Below, piece by piece: positions 9,528 to 17,812 of a stretch of 36,719 nucleotides of DNA. The DNA comes from Planctomycetota bacterium. Lineage in GTDB: Bacteria > Planctomycetota > UBA1135. Within the stretch, counting starts at the first letter, position 1. The number at the start of each line of letters is the position of its first letter. A model generated the notes under the pieces. That model was not told the origin of the DNA and made no database searches. It saw only the letters and a program-made list of their open reading frames with translations. Location of the stretch: contig RFGR01000030.1 in assembly GCA_003696625.1 (NCBI GenBank), positions 1 to 36,719 of the forward strand, in the 5' to 3' direction. The translations under genes and the position numbers were made by a program.

Positions 9528-11210
9528 CTATTGCAAGGTGAACGGGAACGATGTTTCCTCGACCGGGACGCCGGCCTCGATTACCGCGGCGGCCAAGGTC
9601 CAGGGGCCGAGGGCGCCGGGGGGCAGGCTCGAGGGCACCGGGAAGGCGAAGGGCACGGTGCGATGCTGGAAGGGGGTCAGCGGCCAGCGGCCCAGGTCGA
9701 GCAGTCGGAGGTTGCCGGCAGCCGGAACCGCCGCGATCGCGATCAGAGGATCCTCGGGCCGGTTGGTCGTGCTCTCGAGATCCAGGTCGAAGGCCAGAGT
9801 GCCGCCGGCGCCGAGGGTGGTCGGGCCGGTCGGGGTGGCGGTCAGGTCGACCCGGGGCCGCCGGTGGAACACCAGATTGCCGATCGACTGGTCCCAGTTC
9901 GTCACGCCGAGGTCGAGTTCCTCCGACCAGGTGCAGCGGACCACGACCTGGTTCTGCGGGGTGCGGTCCAGCGCGATCCAGCCGTCCTCGAGGTCGGCGC
10001 TCCAGGCGTTGGGCGGCAGGACGACGCCGTCCGCCTGGACGCCGATCACCTCGTGCAACGGCGCCGGGCCGGGCGTGAAGAGGCGGCCTCCGTTCGGCGG
10101 CAGGACGAGGTCGGCGGTGCGCAGCGCCCGGTTGTCGAGGTCGCCGAAGAAGAGCGCCTCGACCACGCTGGCCTTGGCCGAGGTCCAGGCCGGGGCGGCC
10201 GGGATCGCGCCGCCGTCGTTCGGGTAGATGCGGGTGCCGCCCCACCAGATGCCGCCGGCGACGTCGGCGAAGCCGTCGAGATGCAGGTCGGCGAAGGCGA
10301 TGGCCGAGACCATGCCGCCGTAGTCGCTCCAGTAGGGCGTGGTGGCCAGGCCAGTGCCCAGGTTGCGGTAGATCTTGAACACCCCTTGGCCGCCGCCGAG
10401 CTGGTTGTTGTCGGTCACGCCGAGGTCCTGGTCGCCGTCGCCGTCGAGGTCGCGCCAGGCGAGGCTGTTGCCGTTCTGGTTGTTGTTGTCGGTCGAGGTC
10501 CAGCCGGGGGTGGCGGCCAGGCCGCCCGGCCCCTGGAAGAAGACCTGGTTCGGTCCGCGGGCGCCGCAGACGGCCAGGTCGAGGTCGCCGTCGCCGTCGG
10601 CGTCGCCCCAGGCCACATCCATCGCGAAGCCGGCCGGGCCGAGCCAGCCGGGGGTGGCCTGCAGGACGCCGCCTTGGTTGAAGTAAACCCGGCATTGCTC
10701 GGGCGATCCGTAGTAGGGTTCGCCGACCGCCACCGCCAGGTCGAGGTCGCCGTCGCCGTCGGCGTCGCCGAAGTCGCAGCTGAAGGTCGGGAAGCGGTCG
10801 GCGCTCTGCCAGGAGGGCGTGCTCTCGAGCGCGCCGCCGAGGTTCCGGTAGAGCTTGACCCGGCCGCGGTCGCCGAAGCCGTTCGGGCCGAGGAACACCG
10901 ACACCGCCACGTCCGGCCAGCCGTCCTGATCCACGTCGCCGACCGAGAGGTGACCGTGGTAGTCGAGGTCGGCCGACTGCCAGGAGGGGGTGGGCGGGAA
11001 CCCGCCGGCGCCGTCGTTCAGGTAGACCTCGACCCGCTGGCGGAGGATGTCGTTGCCGTTCGCCACGACCAGGTCGAGGAAGCCGTCGCCGTCGATGTCG
11101 GCGAAGGCGCCGCCGGTGGCGACGCCGCCGGGGTAGGATTCCCAGTCGGCGGTGGTGGAGTAGGGGACGGGCCCCTGGGCGGCGGCGGCGAGGAGAAGGG
11201 GGAGGAGCAT
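9528..11210 (-). CDS. Secreted FG-GAP/VCBS-repeat protein (seven-bladed propeller type)
   Basis: This 560-residue protein starts with a short signal peptide (LLPLLLAAAAQ) and then carries about seven repeats with Ca-binding DxDGDGxxD loops (ADIDGDGFLDLVVANG, GDVDQDGWPDVAVS, GDADGDGDLDLAVA and similar). This is the VCBS/FG-GAP pattern of an integrin-alpha-like propeller. The last ~110 residues form a beta-rich domain starting LGAGGTLAFDLDLES. The role is probably an extracellular or surface structure; the ligand is unknown. I place the start at the ATG at 11210 because everything upstream in that frame runs antiparallel-free through the neighbouring gene without a signal peptide. A GATACT hexamer (11223-11218) ends 7 bases before it. 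The next gene upstream is of the same class and also 560 residues. Confidence 0.8.
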   Translation of the reverse strand: MLLPLLLAAAAQGPVPYSTTADWESYPGGVATGGAFADIDGDGFLDLVVANGNDILRQRVEVYLNDGAGGFPPTPSWQSADLDYHGHLSVGDVDQDGWPDVAVSVFLGPNGFGDRGRVKLYRNLGGALESTPSWQSADRFPTFSCDFGDADGDGDLDLAVAVGEPYYGSPEQCRVYFNQGGVLQATPGWLGPAGFAMDVAWGDADGDGDLDLAVCGARGPNQVFFQGPGGLAATPGWTSTDNNNQNGNSLAWRDLDGDGDQDLGVTDNNQLGGGQGVFKIYRNLGTGLATTPYWSDYGGMVSAIAFADLHLDGFADVAGGIWWGGTRIYPNDGGAIPAAPAWTSAKASVVEALFFGDLDNRALRTADLVLPPNGGRLFTPGPAPLHEVIGVQADGVVLPPNAWSADLEDGWIALDRTPQNQVVVRCTWSEELDLGVTNWDQSIGNLVFHRRPRVDLTATPTGPTTLGAGGTLAFDLDLESTTNRPEDPLIAIAAVPAAGNLRLLDLGRWPLTPFQHRTVPFAFPVPSSLPPGALGPWTLAAAVIEAGVPVEETSFPFTLQ

Positions 11211-11242
11211 TCCCTCAAGTATCCCTCGGGAACGGCGCCCGG

Positions 11243-12925
11243 TCAGGGAAGAAGATCGATCCGGACCGCTCGGGCCACGAACCCGGCTCCGCCGCCGTTC
11301 GGCCGGAAGCTGACGGCGGTCAGCCAGAGCGGACCGGGTCTCTTCAGCGTCGAGCCGGGCGGCACCGCCAGCTTCGCCTCCGCCCGAGCGAGCAGGTCGA
11401 GCGTGCCGCGGGGATCCTGAAAGGCCGTCGGGTATCGGCCGTCTTCCATTTTCCAGAAGAGCGGATCCGGAGTCAGGGGCAGGTAGGCGCCGCGGAAAAA
11501 GTTCGGGCCGGGGCCGGCGCGGGAAGCGAGCAGGGCGTAGGAACACCCCGCTTCGCCGAGCGGAAACTGGAGTTCGAACTCGATCGTGCCGCCGGCGGCG
11601 AGGGAGACCGCGCCGGCGCTCGGCCGCAGGATCGGCTCGTGGTCGAAGCGCCAGCAATCGACGCGACCGCCGTGGGTCCGGCCGCCGGGGTCGGCGAAGG
11701 GGGCGCCGAGCAGGAGTTCGGCCCGGCCGTCGCCGTCGAGATCGCCGGCGGCGAGGGCGTCGCCGAGGGTGTCGCCGCTGCCGGCCCCGGTCAGCTCCCA
11801 GAGCTTGCGGCCGTCGCCGGCGCTGAAGAGGATCACGCGGCCGCAGCTGGCGAGTTGCTTTTCCTTGTCGTCCCAGTACGGGATGCCGACCAGGTAGTCG
11901 GCGAGCCCGTCACCGTCGAGGTCGCCGCAGGCGGCCACCCGCTGACCGAAGGCGTGGCTGCGGCCCTCGAAGTGCTGGTAGAGGGGGGCGCCGGTGCGAC
12001 CGGAGAGGACCCAGGCGGCGCCGGGCGCCAGGCCGGCGTTCGGCGCGCCGACCAGCAACTCCGGCACCCCGTCGCCGTCCAGGTCGTCCAGGCCGGCGAT
12101 CGCGTAACCGAAACGCGCCTCCTCGCTCGGGCCGTCGAAGGCGGCAAGGAGGGCGCCGCCGGCGCCGGAGAAGACCTCCACCCGGCCGGTGTTGGCGAGG
12201 CCGCGGTCGGCGTAGGGCGCGCCCACGGCCAGGTCGGCGGCGCCGTCGCCGTCGAAGTCGCCGACCGCGGCCAGCGCCGAGCCGAACTTGTCGTTGGCGC
12301 CGCTGCCGGCGAAGACGGTCAGAACCGCCCCGGTCGCGCCCGAGAGAAGCCAAGCCGTACCGGCGTTGAGCACCCCGTTCGGATCGGCGCCGGGGGCCCC
12401 GGCCAGGATCTCGGTGACGCCGTCGCCGTCGAGGTCCGGCACCGGAGCCAGGGCGTCGCCGAGGCGGTCGAGGGAGGCGGCGCCGTCCACCCGCCAGAGC
12501 AGGCGACCGTCGTCGCCGGACCAGGCGAGGACCGAGCCCGCGTGACCGGAGGCGTTGCCGGCCCCGGCGACCAGGTCCGGCACGCCGTCCCGGTCGAGAT
12601 CGCCGGGCGCGGCCAGGGCTGAGCCGAGCCAGTCGCCGGCGGCTTGTCCGATCAGGGAGCGGAGCAGCCGGCCGTCGGCGCCGCTGCGGATCTCGACCAC
12701 GCCGGCGTCGGTGCGGGCGTAAGGATCGGCGCGCGGGATTCCGAGCGCGTAGTCGGCGGCGCCGTCGCCGTCCACGTCGCCAACCACGGCCAGGCCGCGA
12801 CCGCACTCGTCCCCCGCTTGCGCGCCCCGGTGGCGCTGGAGAAGCCGTCCGCCGCTTTGCGCCGGCGCCGGGGCGACGCCGAGCAGGAGGATGGGGGGCA
12901 GGAGCAGCAGGGAGTGGAGGCGCAT
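11243..12925 (-). CDS. Secreted FG-GAP (integrin-alpha-like) repeat protein
   Basis: This 560-residue protein has a signal peptide (MRLHSLLLLPPILLLGVAPAPAQ, cleaved near residue 23) and about seven FG-GAP repeats. Each has the form G-D-x-x-G-D-G-x-x-D, then VGAP, then a strand such as VEVFSGAGG or AWLLSGATG. This is the true integrin-alpha style, unlike the VCBS style of the next gene. The C-terminal ~120 residues begin SLAAGGTIEFELQFPLG and resemble the C-terminal domain of its neighbour, suggesting a shared anchoring or sorting domain. The ATG at 12925 is chosen because the signal peptide begins there. Function is unknown; surface adhesion or matrix is a guess. Confidence 0.8.
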   Translation of the reverse strand: MRLHSLLLLPPILLLGVAPAPAQSGGRLLQRHRGAQAGDECGRGLAVVGDVDGDGAADYALGIPRADPYARTDAGVVEIRSGADGRLLRSLIGQAAGDWLGSALAAPGDLDRDGVPDLVAGAGNASGHAGSVLAWSGDDGRLLWRVDGAASLDRLGDALAPVPDLDGDGVTEILAGAPGADPNGVLNAGTAWLLSGATGAVLTVFAGSGANDKFGSALAAVGDFDGDGAADLAVGAPYADRGLANTGRVEVFSGAGGALLAAFDGPSEEARFGYAIAGLDDLDGDGVPELLVGAPNAGLAPGAAWVLSGRTGAPLYQHFEGRSHAFGQRVAACGDLDGDGLADYLVGIPYWDDKEKQLASCGRVILFSAGDGRKLWELTGAGSGDTLGDALAAGDLDGDGRAELLLGAPFADPGGRTHGGRVDCWRFDHEPILRPSAGAVSLAAGGTIEFELQFPLGEAGCSYALLASRAGPGPNFFRGAYLPLTPDPLFWKMEDGRYPTAFQDPRGTLDLLARAEAKLAVPPGSTLKRPGPLWLTAVSFRPNGGGAGFVARAVRIDLLP

Positions 12926-13018
12926 GGGGCAGCCAGTCGAAATTACCGGAAAAACCACCGCTCGAGGGGCCTTCCGGTCGCGGACCTCGACGAAAGTCGC
13001 GGCCCGCGGAGCGGCGGC

Positions 13019-13024
13019 TAGGCT
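13019..13024 (+). promoter_or_regulatory. -10-like hexamer for the AlkA-type gene
   Basis: TAGGCT ends 9 bases before the ATG at 13034 and fits the window-wide TA-N3-T pattern close to start codons. No -35 box is evident. Confidence 0.35.
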
Positions 13025-13033
13025 GGGCGCGCA

Positions 13034-13669
13034 ATGAAGCCGACATCGGCCCAGCTCCGCGCCTTGGCCCGCCGCGATCCGGCCCTCGGTCGGGTGATGA
13101 GGCGGATCCGGCCGGGCTTCCCCGGCTTCCCGGCCGGGAGCATGCGTCGTTGGTCGCGCTACCAGATGCTGGCCCGGGCGATTGTCTTCCAGCAGCTTGC
13201 CTATCGGGCCGCGGCGACGATCTGGGATCGCTGCTGCGCGCTCACCCCCGGCCCGGGCTTCCCGCGCCCGGAGGAGCTGGCGCGGATCAGCGACGCCCGC
13301 CTGCGTTCGGCCGGCCTGTCGCGCAACAAGGCCCTTTCGGTTCGCGACCTGGCGGCGCGGGTCGCCGACGGCTCCCTCCGCCTGCGGTCGATCCATCGCG
13401 CCGACGACGCCGAGGTGCTCGAACGCCTTTGCTCGGTGCGCGGCATCGGTCCTTGGACGGCGCAGATGTTCTTGATCTTCAAGCTCGGCCGGCTCGACGT
13501 GCTGCCGACGACCGACCTCGGCGTGCAGGAGGGGCTGAAGATCCTCGACGATCTGCCGGCGCGGCCGACGCCGGCCGAACTGGCGGCGCGCGGCGCTGTC
13601 TGGGCGCCGCTGCGCAGCGTCGCCGCCTGGTATCTGTGGCGGCTGGTGGATGGGGAGGTGGACTGGTGA
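13034..13669 (+). CDS. alkA: DNA-3-methyladenine glycosylase II, AlkA-like (HhH-GPD)
   Basis: This 211-residue base-excision repair glycosylase removes alkylated purines from DNA. The HhH-GPD signature is clear: LCSVRGIGPWTAQMFLIFKLGR is the helix-hairpin-helix, followed by LPTTDLGVQ with the catalytic Asp at residue 161. The front half carries the usual ARAIVFQQLAYRAAATIW helix. It lacks the N-terminal TBP-like domain of E. coli AlkA and is the short form common in many bacteria. The stop codon overlaps the GTG of the next gene, so the two are translationally coupled. Confidence 0.88.
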   Translation: MKPTSAQLRALARRDPALGRVMRRIRPGFPGFPAGSMRRWSRYQMLARAIVFQQLAYRAAATIWDRCCALTPGPGFPRPEELARISDARLRSAGLSRNKALSVRDLAARVADGSLRLRSIHRADDAEVLERLCSVRGIGPWTAQMFLIFKLGRLDVLPTTDLGVQEGLKILDDLPARPTPAELAARGAVWAPLRSVAAWYLWRLVDGEVDW

Positions 13670-15087
13670 GTGACGATCGAGGGCCGCGCGGCGGCATGGA
13701 GTTGGAGGAGTTTCGGCGCCGAGGCAAGGAGCTGATCGACTGGATCGCCGATTACTGGCAGCGGATCGAGGAATTCCCGGTTCTGGCGCGGGCGGCGCCG
13801 GGCGAGCTGCGGGCGGCCCTGCCGGCGGCCCCGCCGGAGGAGCCCGAACCCTTCGCCGCGGTGATGGCCGACGTCGAGCGGTTGATCCTGCCCGGGATCA
13901 CCCACTGGCAATCGCCGGGTTTCTTCGCCTACTTCCCGGCCAACGTCTCGCCGCCCTCGGTTCTGGGCGAGCTGCTGGCGGCCGGCCTCGGCGTGCAGGG
14001 AATGCTGTGGGCGACCAGCCCGGCCTGCACCGAGCTCGAGACCCACGTCCTCGACTGGCTGGTCGGCCTGCTCGGCCTGCCGGAGCGCTTCCTCTCCACC
14101 GGCGCCGGCGGCGGGGTGATTCAGGACACCGCCTCGAGCGCCACCCTGTGCGCGCTGCTGGCGGCGCGGGCGCGGGCCGGCGGCCCGGCGCCGGATCTCG
14201 TGGTGTACGGCAGCGACCAGGCCCACAGCTCGCTGGCCAAGGCGGCGCGGATCGCCGGCTTTGCCGCCGAGCGCCTGCGGCTGCTGCCGGCCGGCGCCGG
14301 CGGGCGGCTCGAGCCGGCGGCCCTGGCCGCGGCGCTGGCGGCCGACCGCGCCGCCGGACTGCGCCCCTGTTTCCTCGGAGCCACCGTCGGCACCACCTCC
14401 TCGCACGCGGTCGATCCGGTGCGCGAGCTGGGGCATTTGGCCCGCGAGCACGGCGTCTGGCTGCACGTCGACGCCGCCCACGCCGGCACCGCGGCGCTGT
14501 GCGAGGAGTTCCGCTGGCTGCACGACGGCCTCGAGCTGGCTGACAGCTACTGCTTCAACCCGCACAAGTGGATGTTCACCAACTTCGACTGCGACTGCTT
14601 CTGGGTCGCGGACCGGGAGCCGTTGCTGGCGGCGCTGAGCATCTTGCCGGAGTATCTGCGCAACCCCGCCACCGAGTCCGGTGCGGTGATCGACTACCGC
14701 GACTGGCAGGTGCCGCTCGGCCGCCGCTTCCGGGCGCTCAAGCTGTGGTTCGTGCTCCGCTGCTTCGGCGCCCGCGGGCTGCGGGCCGCGGTGCGCCGGC
14801 ACGTCGCCCTGGCCCGGGAGTTCGCCGGCTGGGTGCGCGAGGACCCGGCCTGGGAGCTGGCGGCCGAGCCGCCGCTCAACCTGGTCTGCTTCCGCCACCG
14901 CGGCGGCGACGAGCGCAACCAGCGGATCCTGGAAGCGGTCAACACCGCCGGCCGGGTGTTCCTGACCCACACCCGGCTGGACGATCGCTTCACCCTGCGC
15001 CTGAGCGTCGGCCAGACGCACACCGAACGGCGGCACGTCGAACTCGCCTGGCGCGAGCTGCGCGCTGCGGCGGCCGTTGTCGGGTGA
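13666..15087 (+). CDS. PLP-dependent aromatic-L-amino-acid decarboxylase family (group II)
   Basis: This 473-residue group II PLP decarboxylase is closest in motifs to aromatic amino-acid (DDC/tryptophan/tyrosine) decarboxylases. Visible motifs are WQSPGFFAYFPAN and ATSPACTELETHVLDW near the N-terminus, GGVIQDTASSATLCALL at the cofactor phosphate site, LHVDAAHAG with the ring-nitrogen Asp, and FNPHKWMFTNFDCD with the PLP lysine at 301. It removes CO2 from an aromatic amino acid; the exact substrate cannot be read from sequence. I take the GTG at 13666, because GGGGAGGTGG lies just upstream and it overlaps the alkA stop (GTGA). An ATG at 13696 is a weaker alternative. No amine-use genes are nearby. 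Confidence 0.9.
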   Translation: MSDDRGPRGGMELEEFRRRGKELIDWIADYWQRIEEFPVLARAAPGELRAALPAAPPEEPEPFAAVMADVERLILPGITHWQSPGFFAYFPANVSPPSVLGELLAAGLGVQGMLWATSPACTELETHVLDWLVGLLGLPERFLSTGAGGGVIQDTASSATLCALLAARARAGGPAPDLVVYGSDQAHSSLAKAARIAGFAAERLRLLPAGAGGRLEPAALAAALAADRAAGLRPCFLGATVGTTSSHAVDPVRELGHLAREHGVWLHVDAAHAGTAALCEEFRWLHDGLELADSYCFNPHKWMFTNFDCDCFWVADREPLLAALSILPEYLRNPATESGAVIDYRDWQVPLGRRFRALKLWFVLRCFGARGLRAAVRRHVALAREFAGWVREDPAWELAAEPPLNLVCFRHRGGDERNQRILEAVNTAGRVFLTHTRLDDRFTLRLSVGQTHTERRHVELAWRELRAAAAVVG

Positions 15088-15375
15088 GCTGGTGGGAGTC
15101 GAGGGGTCCACGTCCCGCGTTCGGCCAGGAATCAGGCCGATCTCGCCTGACGCGTCATCTCCTCGAGGCAAGGTGGTACTGCCGAGGGATAGACTGATAC
15201 GGAGCCATGCCTGCTCAATGCACAATCCTTATTGGCCTTGTGGCCTCAGGTTGTTGCCTCGGGCTATGCCGCGAAGACGGCTCGGATCGTCGTTCCGCGA
15301 GGTGGCAAGGTTTGGGTTTCCGCGTCCAATCCACTGGGCCCGGCACTCTGCATCCAGGCAACCGGAGGAGCGCCC

Positions 15376-16467
15376 ATGAGCTATCTGAGGAGTTATTTGG
15401 TCGTCAGCCTGGCCCTCTTGGCGCTATGGAAACTGGCCCTCCCGTTTGTTCAAGGGGGCGGGAGCCTGTCGGTTGCGGGAGGGATTGGTCTGCTTGCCGA
15501 GGTAGGAATCGCGGCCATGCTATTGGCCGCGCCCCATTCCGTCTGGGGTTGGGTGGCCGGTGCTCTTTTCTTCCTGTCCTCGGCAGTCGCTTTTCTTTCG
15601 ACGCCAGATGTCGGGTGCAAATGCCTGGGGCCGGTCGTCGTCTTGCCCGCGGCGCGGGCGATCCTGGCCTTCATTCTCCTGGCCCACTTCAGCTGTGGGA
15701 TCGTTGCCGTCCGGAGGGGAGAGGCAGGAGCCAGAGCGAAAAACCAAGAAGGGAAGAGGACTTCCACGGTCGTCGGTGCAGTCTTGGCCGCGACGGTGAT
15801 CATGTCCATCGGAATCCTGGGGAAGGCACGGACGAATGAGCGGATCCCCCAATCCAGCAGGCCGGGTATTCACGCCCTGCCACCGATCATTCTCCCCGCG
15901 GATTCGGCCTCTCTCGGCGATGGCTCGATTCGGCAGTCCATGATTGATCCCGGGCCGGAAGCCTGGACGTTGGGTGAGTTCAAGGGAAGAATCCGATACC
16001 AGTCAGGAGAACGGCCGGATTCCGGCTTCCTCCGGATGGCCGGGAGTCCCACATCGGACAAGGAGGATTGCCCGGTTGTCCGGGGAGCTTTCCCCCTACC
16101 AGGAAGCTTGGGGCCGCCGACCGTCCCGGAGTGTCTTTTTCTCGATTCGGCGCAATTCGTTCAATCTCCAGGTTCGGTCTCTTGGTCTGGTGAGGTACTG
16201 GAAGTCACTTTGCTGGATAGGACAGAGGTTCGCTTCAAGGTCACGGACCTTGCCGGGCGGCCGGTTCCAGGCGTTTCGGCGGGAGGAAATGCGGACCTTC
16301 CATTCAGTCGGCTTCGCCGGGCGAGCGGTTCGGTCGCGGCACCGGTTTCGGATGAGGAGGGCCTGATCTCGGTTCGCGTCCCCGGGCCTGGCGCGATGCG
16401 CCGAATCGTCTTTTCCAAGCGTCGGTTCGCAGTGGAGCACTTCCATCGATTTCGTCCGAGGTGCTGA
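15376..16467 (+). CDS. MauE/DoxX-like membrane protein with periplasmic C-terminal part, probably frameshifted
   Basis: The first ~125 residues contain four hydrophobic segments and DVGCKCLGPVVVLPAARA, which matches the Cys-x-Cys-x-G motif and final helix of MauE-like proteins. A fifth hydrophobic segment (VVGAVLAATVIMSIGIL) follows. The rest looks extracytoplasmic, ending in a carboxypeptidase-regulatory-like beta domain (VRFKVTDLAGRPVPGVSAGG). The ATG at 15376 has GGAGGAG 6 bases upstream. Reading stops at 16467 just where the beta domain should continue, and the next frame (open from 16367) carries on with a similar sequence. I therefore think this is the front part of a longer protein broken by a +1 frame change. 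Codon and base use are less GC-biased than in the neighbours. Confidence 0.6.
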   Translation: MSYLRSYLVVSLALLALWKLALPFVQGGGSLSVAGGIGLLAEVGIAAMLLAAPHSVWGWVAGALFFLSSAVAFLSTPDVGCKCLGPVVVLPAARAILAFILLAHFSCGIVAVRRGEAGARAKNQEGKRTSTVVGAVLAATVIMSIGILGKARTNERIPQSSRPGIHALPPIILPADSASLGDGSIRQSMIDPGPEAWTLGEFKGRIRYQSGERPDSGFLRMAGSPTSDKEDCPVVRGAFPLPGSLGPPTVPECLFLDSAQFVQSPGSVSWSGEVLEVTLLDRTEVRFKVTDLAGRPVPGVSAGGNADLPFSRLRRASGSVAAPVSDEEGLISVRVPGPGAMRRIVFSKRRFAVEHFHRFRPRC

Positions 16468-16483
16468 TGTCCTGGACTCGGCC

Positions 16484-17128
16484 GTGGTAAGGATCAACCC
16501 GGTCCCAGAAGGCGAAATCGAGGTTGTCCGACCGGATCTTGGGGCTGGTGATTCGCCAGGATTGGTTGCCGTGCCATTCCGCTTCCTGGGCGGAATTGGC
16601 TCTGACCCGCCCCCTAGAATCCCCATCAAGTTGTCTTGCCAAGACGGCTCCGCCACCTGGGTCCAGCTCTACTGGAGCCCATCAGAGGGCTATTCCCTTG
16701 GTCAATTCGCGCCTGGGTACTACTCGGTTCAAGCCGACCCTGGCCACGAGGCAATTCAACTCGGTGCCACTCCCAGGTTGGTTGCCGACGTCCCCTTCTT
16801 CGTTCCTCAAGAGCCGGGGGAAGCTGCATTGGTTGAACTCCCAGTACATCCGAATTCCACCTTTGCCACCGTCCGGTTCGTGGATTCATGGGGAGTCCGG
16901 CGACGAACCCGCGCGAAAATCGGCGCCGAACCACTTGGGCTCGTGACCCCTAGGGCGCTGGTCAGCGAGCAGAAGATGTTCTTGCACTTCGATGAGCGTT
17001 ACTCGGTCATCGCGATCAACCCGGAGAACGGTGTTCCGCGTCTGATCCTCCGCGGCCTCGTGCCGCCCCGCCTGAGTGGTGGCGGCGAGTGGGAGGTCAA
17101 ACTACCGACCCTGGACGAGGAGGAATAG
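16484..17128 (+). pseudogene. C-terminal part of the frameshifted MauE-like/regulatory-domain protein
   Basis: These 214 residues form a beta-rich sequence with no signal peptide of its own (starts VVRINPVPEGEIEVV; later LPVHPNSTFATVRFVDSWG). The frame is open from 16367, before the preceding gene ends at 16467. Without a frame break the two parts join as an AVEHF / IDFVRGADVLDSAVVRI junction, natural for repeated carboxypeptidase-regulatory-like domains. The GTG at 16484 has no Shine-Dalgarno sequence and no promoter-like hexamer, so independent translation is unlikely. A sequencing error is an alternative to true decay. Confidence 0.5.
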
Positions 17129-17432
17129 ACGGCGCAACCATGGATGCGACTGGGGCGCACAGCCGCGATCAGGCCTCGGCCTCAGCTTGTCGGGGAATCC
17201 AGGAGTGCCGCGAGCACACCTTCAGCCGGCCTGACCTCGAGGAAGTGACCTCCTGCCCTTGCCCGGGCCCTCGCAGACCTTCGCATGCAACTGCGAGTGA
17301 CTCGGCCTTCTTCCCGGGCCCGCGGCGCGGTTCCGCCCATCGCGTCGGATTGGGATAGGTTGGGGCCGGAAAGGCCGACGCCAGCCGGCCCGCCAGGGCA
17401 GGGAGCGGAGCCGCCCGTTGGCCGGCCGCCCC
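17129..17432. other. Gene-free gap with nested inverted repeats
   Basis: I see no credible gene in this 304-base gap between two convergent units. It holds nested inverted repeats: CTCGCAG (17270-17276) with CTGCGAG (17291-17297) inside GCCCGGG (17261-17267) with CCCGGGC (17313-17319). They could end transcription of the plus-strand gene or belong to a small RNA; neither is supported further. Confidence 0.3.
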
Positions 17433-17789
17433 TCAGTCCCGCCAGGCCTTCACCACCTTGCCGTCGGGCCCGAACTCGACGAAGGCGGTGTGGCGGATCT
17501 CGCGGTTGCTGTCCGAGTCGAAGACGAAGATCAGGTGGCCGTGGGACCGCTTCTTCTCCACGTAGTGCCATTTCCAGATCTCGCTGCCGTCGTCCAGCCG
17601 GGTGGTGATGTCCGGCTCCCCGAGCAGGGCGCGGACGTACTCCCGATCCTTGCCGGGTTCGATCTGGTCGAGAGTGGTCTGGCTGACATAGGTGCCGCTG
17701 ATCGACGAACTGGAATCGGCGGCAATGACGCAGGCCGGCGCCGCCAGGGCGCCGGCCGCGAGGAAGGCGAGGGCGAGGGGGCGTGCCAT
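17433..17789 (-). CDS. BamE/SmpA-OmlA-like small exported lipoprotein
   Basis: This 118-residue protein starts with a signal peptide ending LAAPAC (probable lipidation at Cys20, though Pro before Ala-Cys is not ideal). The mature part contains IEPGKDREYVRALLGEPD, the helix-turn-helix signature of the SmpA/OmlA (BamE) fold, followed by beta strands (EIWKWHYVE, LIFVFDSD, AFVEFGPDGKV). BamE assists outer-membrane protein insertion, but many small lipoproteins share this fold, so the exact role is open. It lies 23 bases after the acyl-CoA dehydrogenase gene on the same strand. GATACT (17801-17796) ends 6 bases before its ATG, so it may have its own leaderless promoter. Confidence 0.7.
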   Translation of the reverse strand: MARPLALAFLAAGALAAPACVIAADSSSSISGTYVSQTTLDQIEPGKDREYVRALLGEPDITTRLDDGSEIWKWHYVEKKRSHGHLIFVFDSDSNREIRHTAFVEFGPDGKVVKAWRD

Positions 17790-17812
17790 GCCCCCAGTAT
17801 CGCACCGGCCGC

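Noticed and set aside
9528-12925. Repeated GCCGTCGCCGTC-like DNA motifs
   Set aside because: They encode the repeated Asp-Gly-Asp-Gly calcium loops of the FG-GAP/VCBS blades, not a regulatory or CRISPR repeat.
16465-16490. The TGA ending the MauE-like gene as a second selenocysteine codon
   Set aside because: The sequence after it in the same frame is short, Arg/Gly/Pro-rich and soon stops; the coding signal continues in a different frame, so a frameshift fits better.
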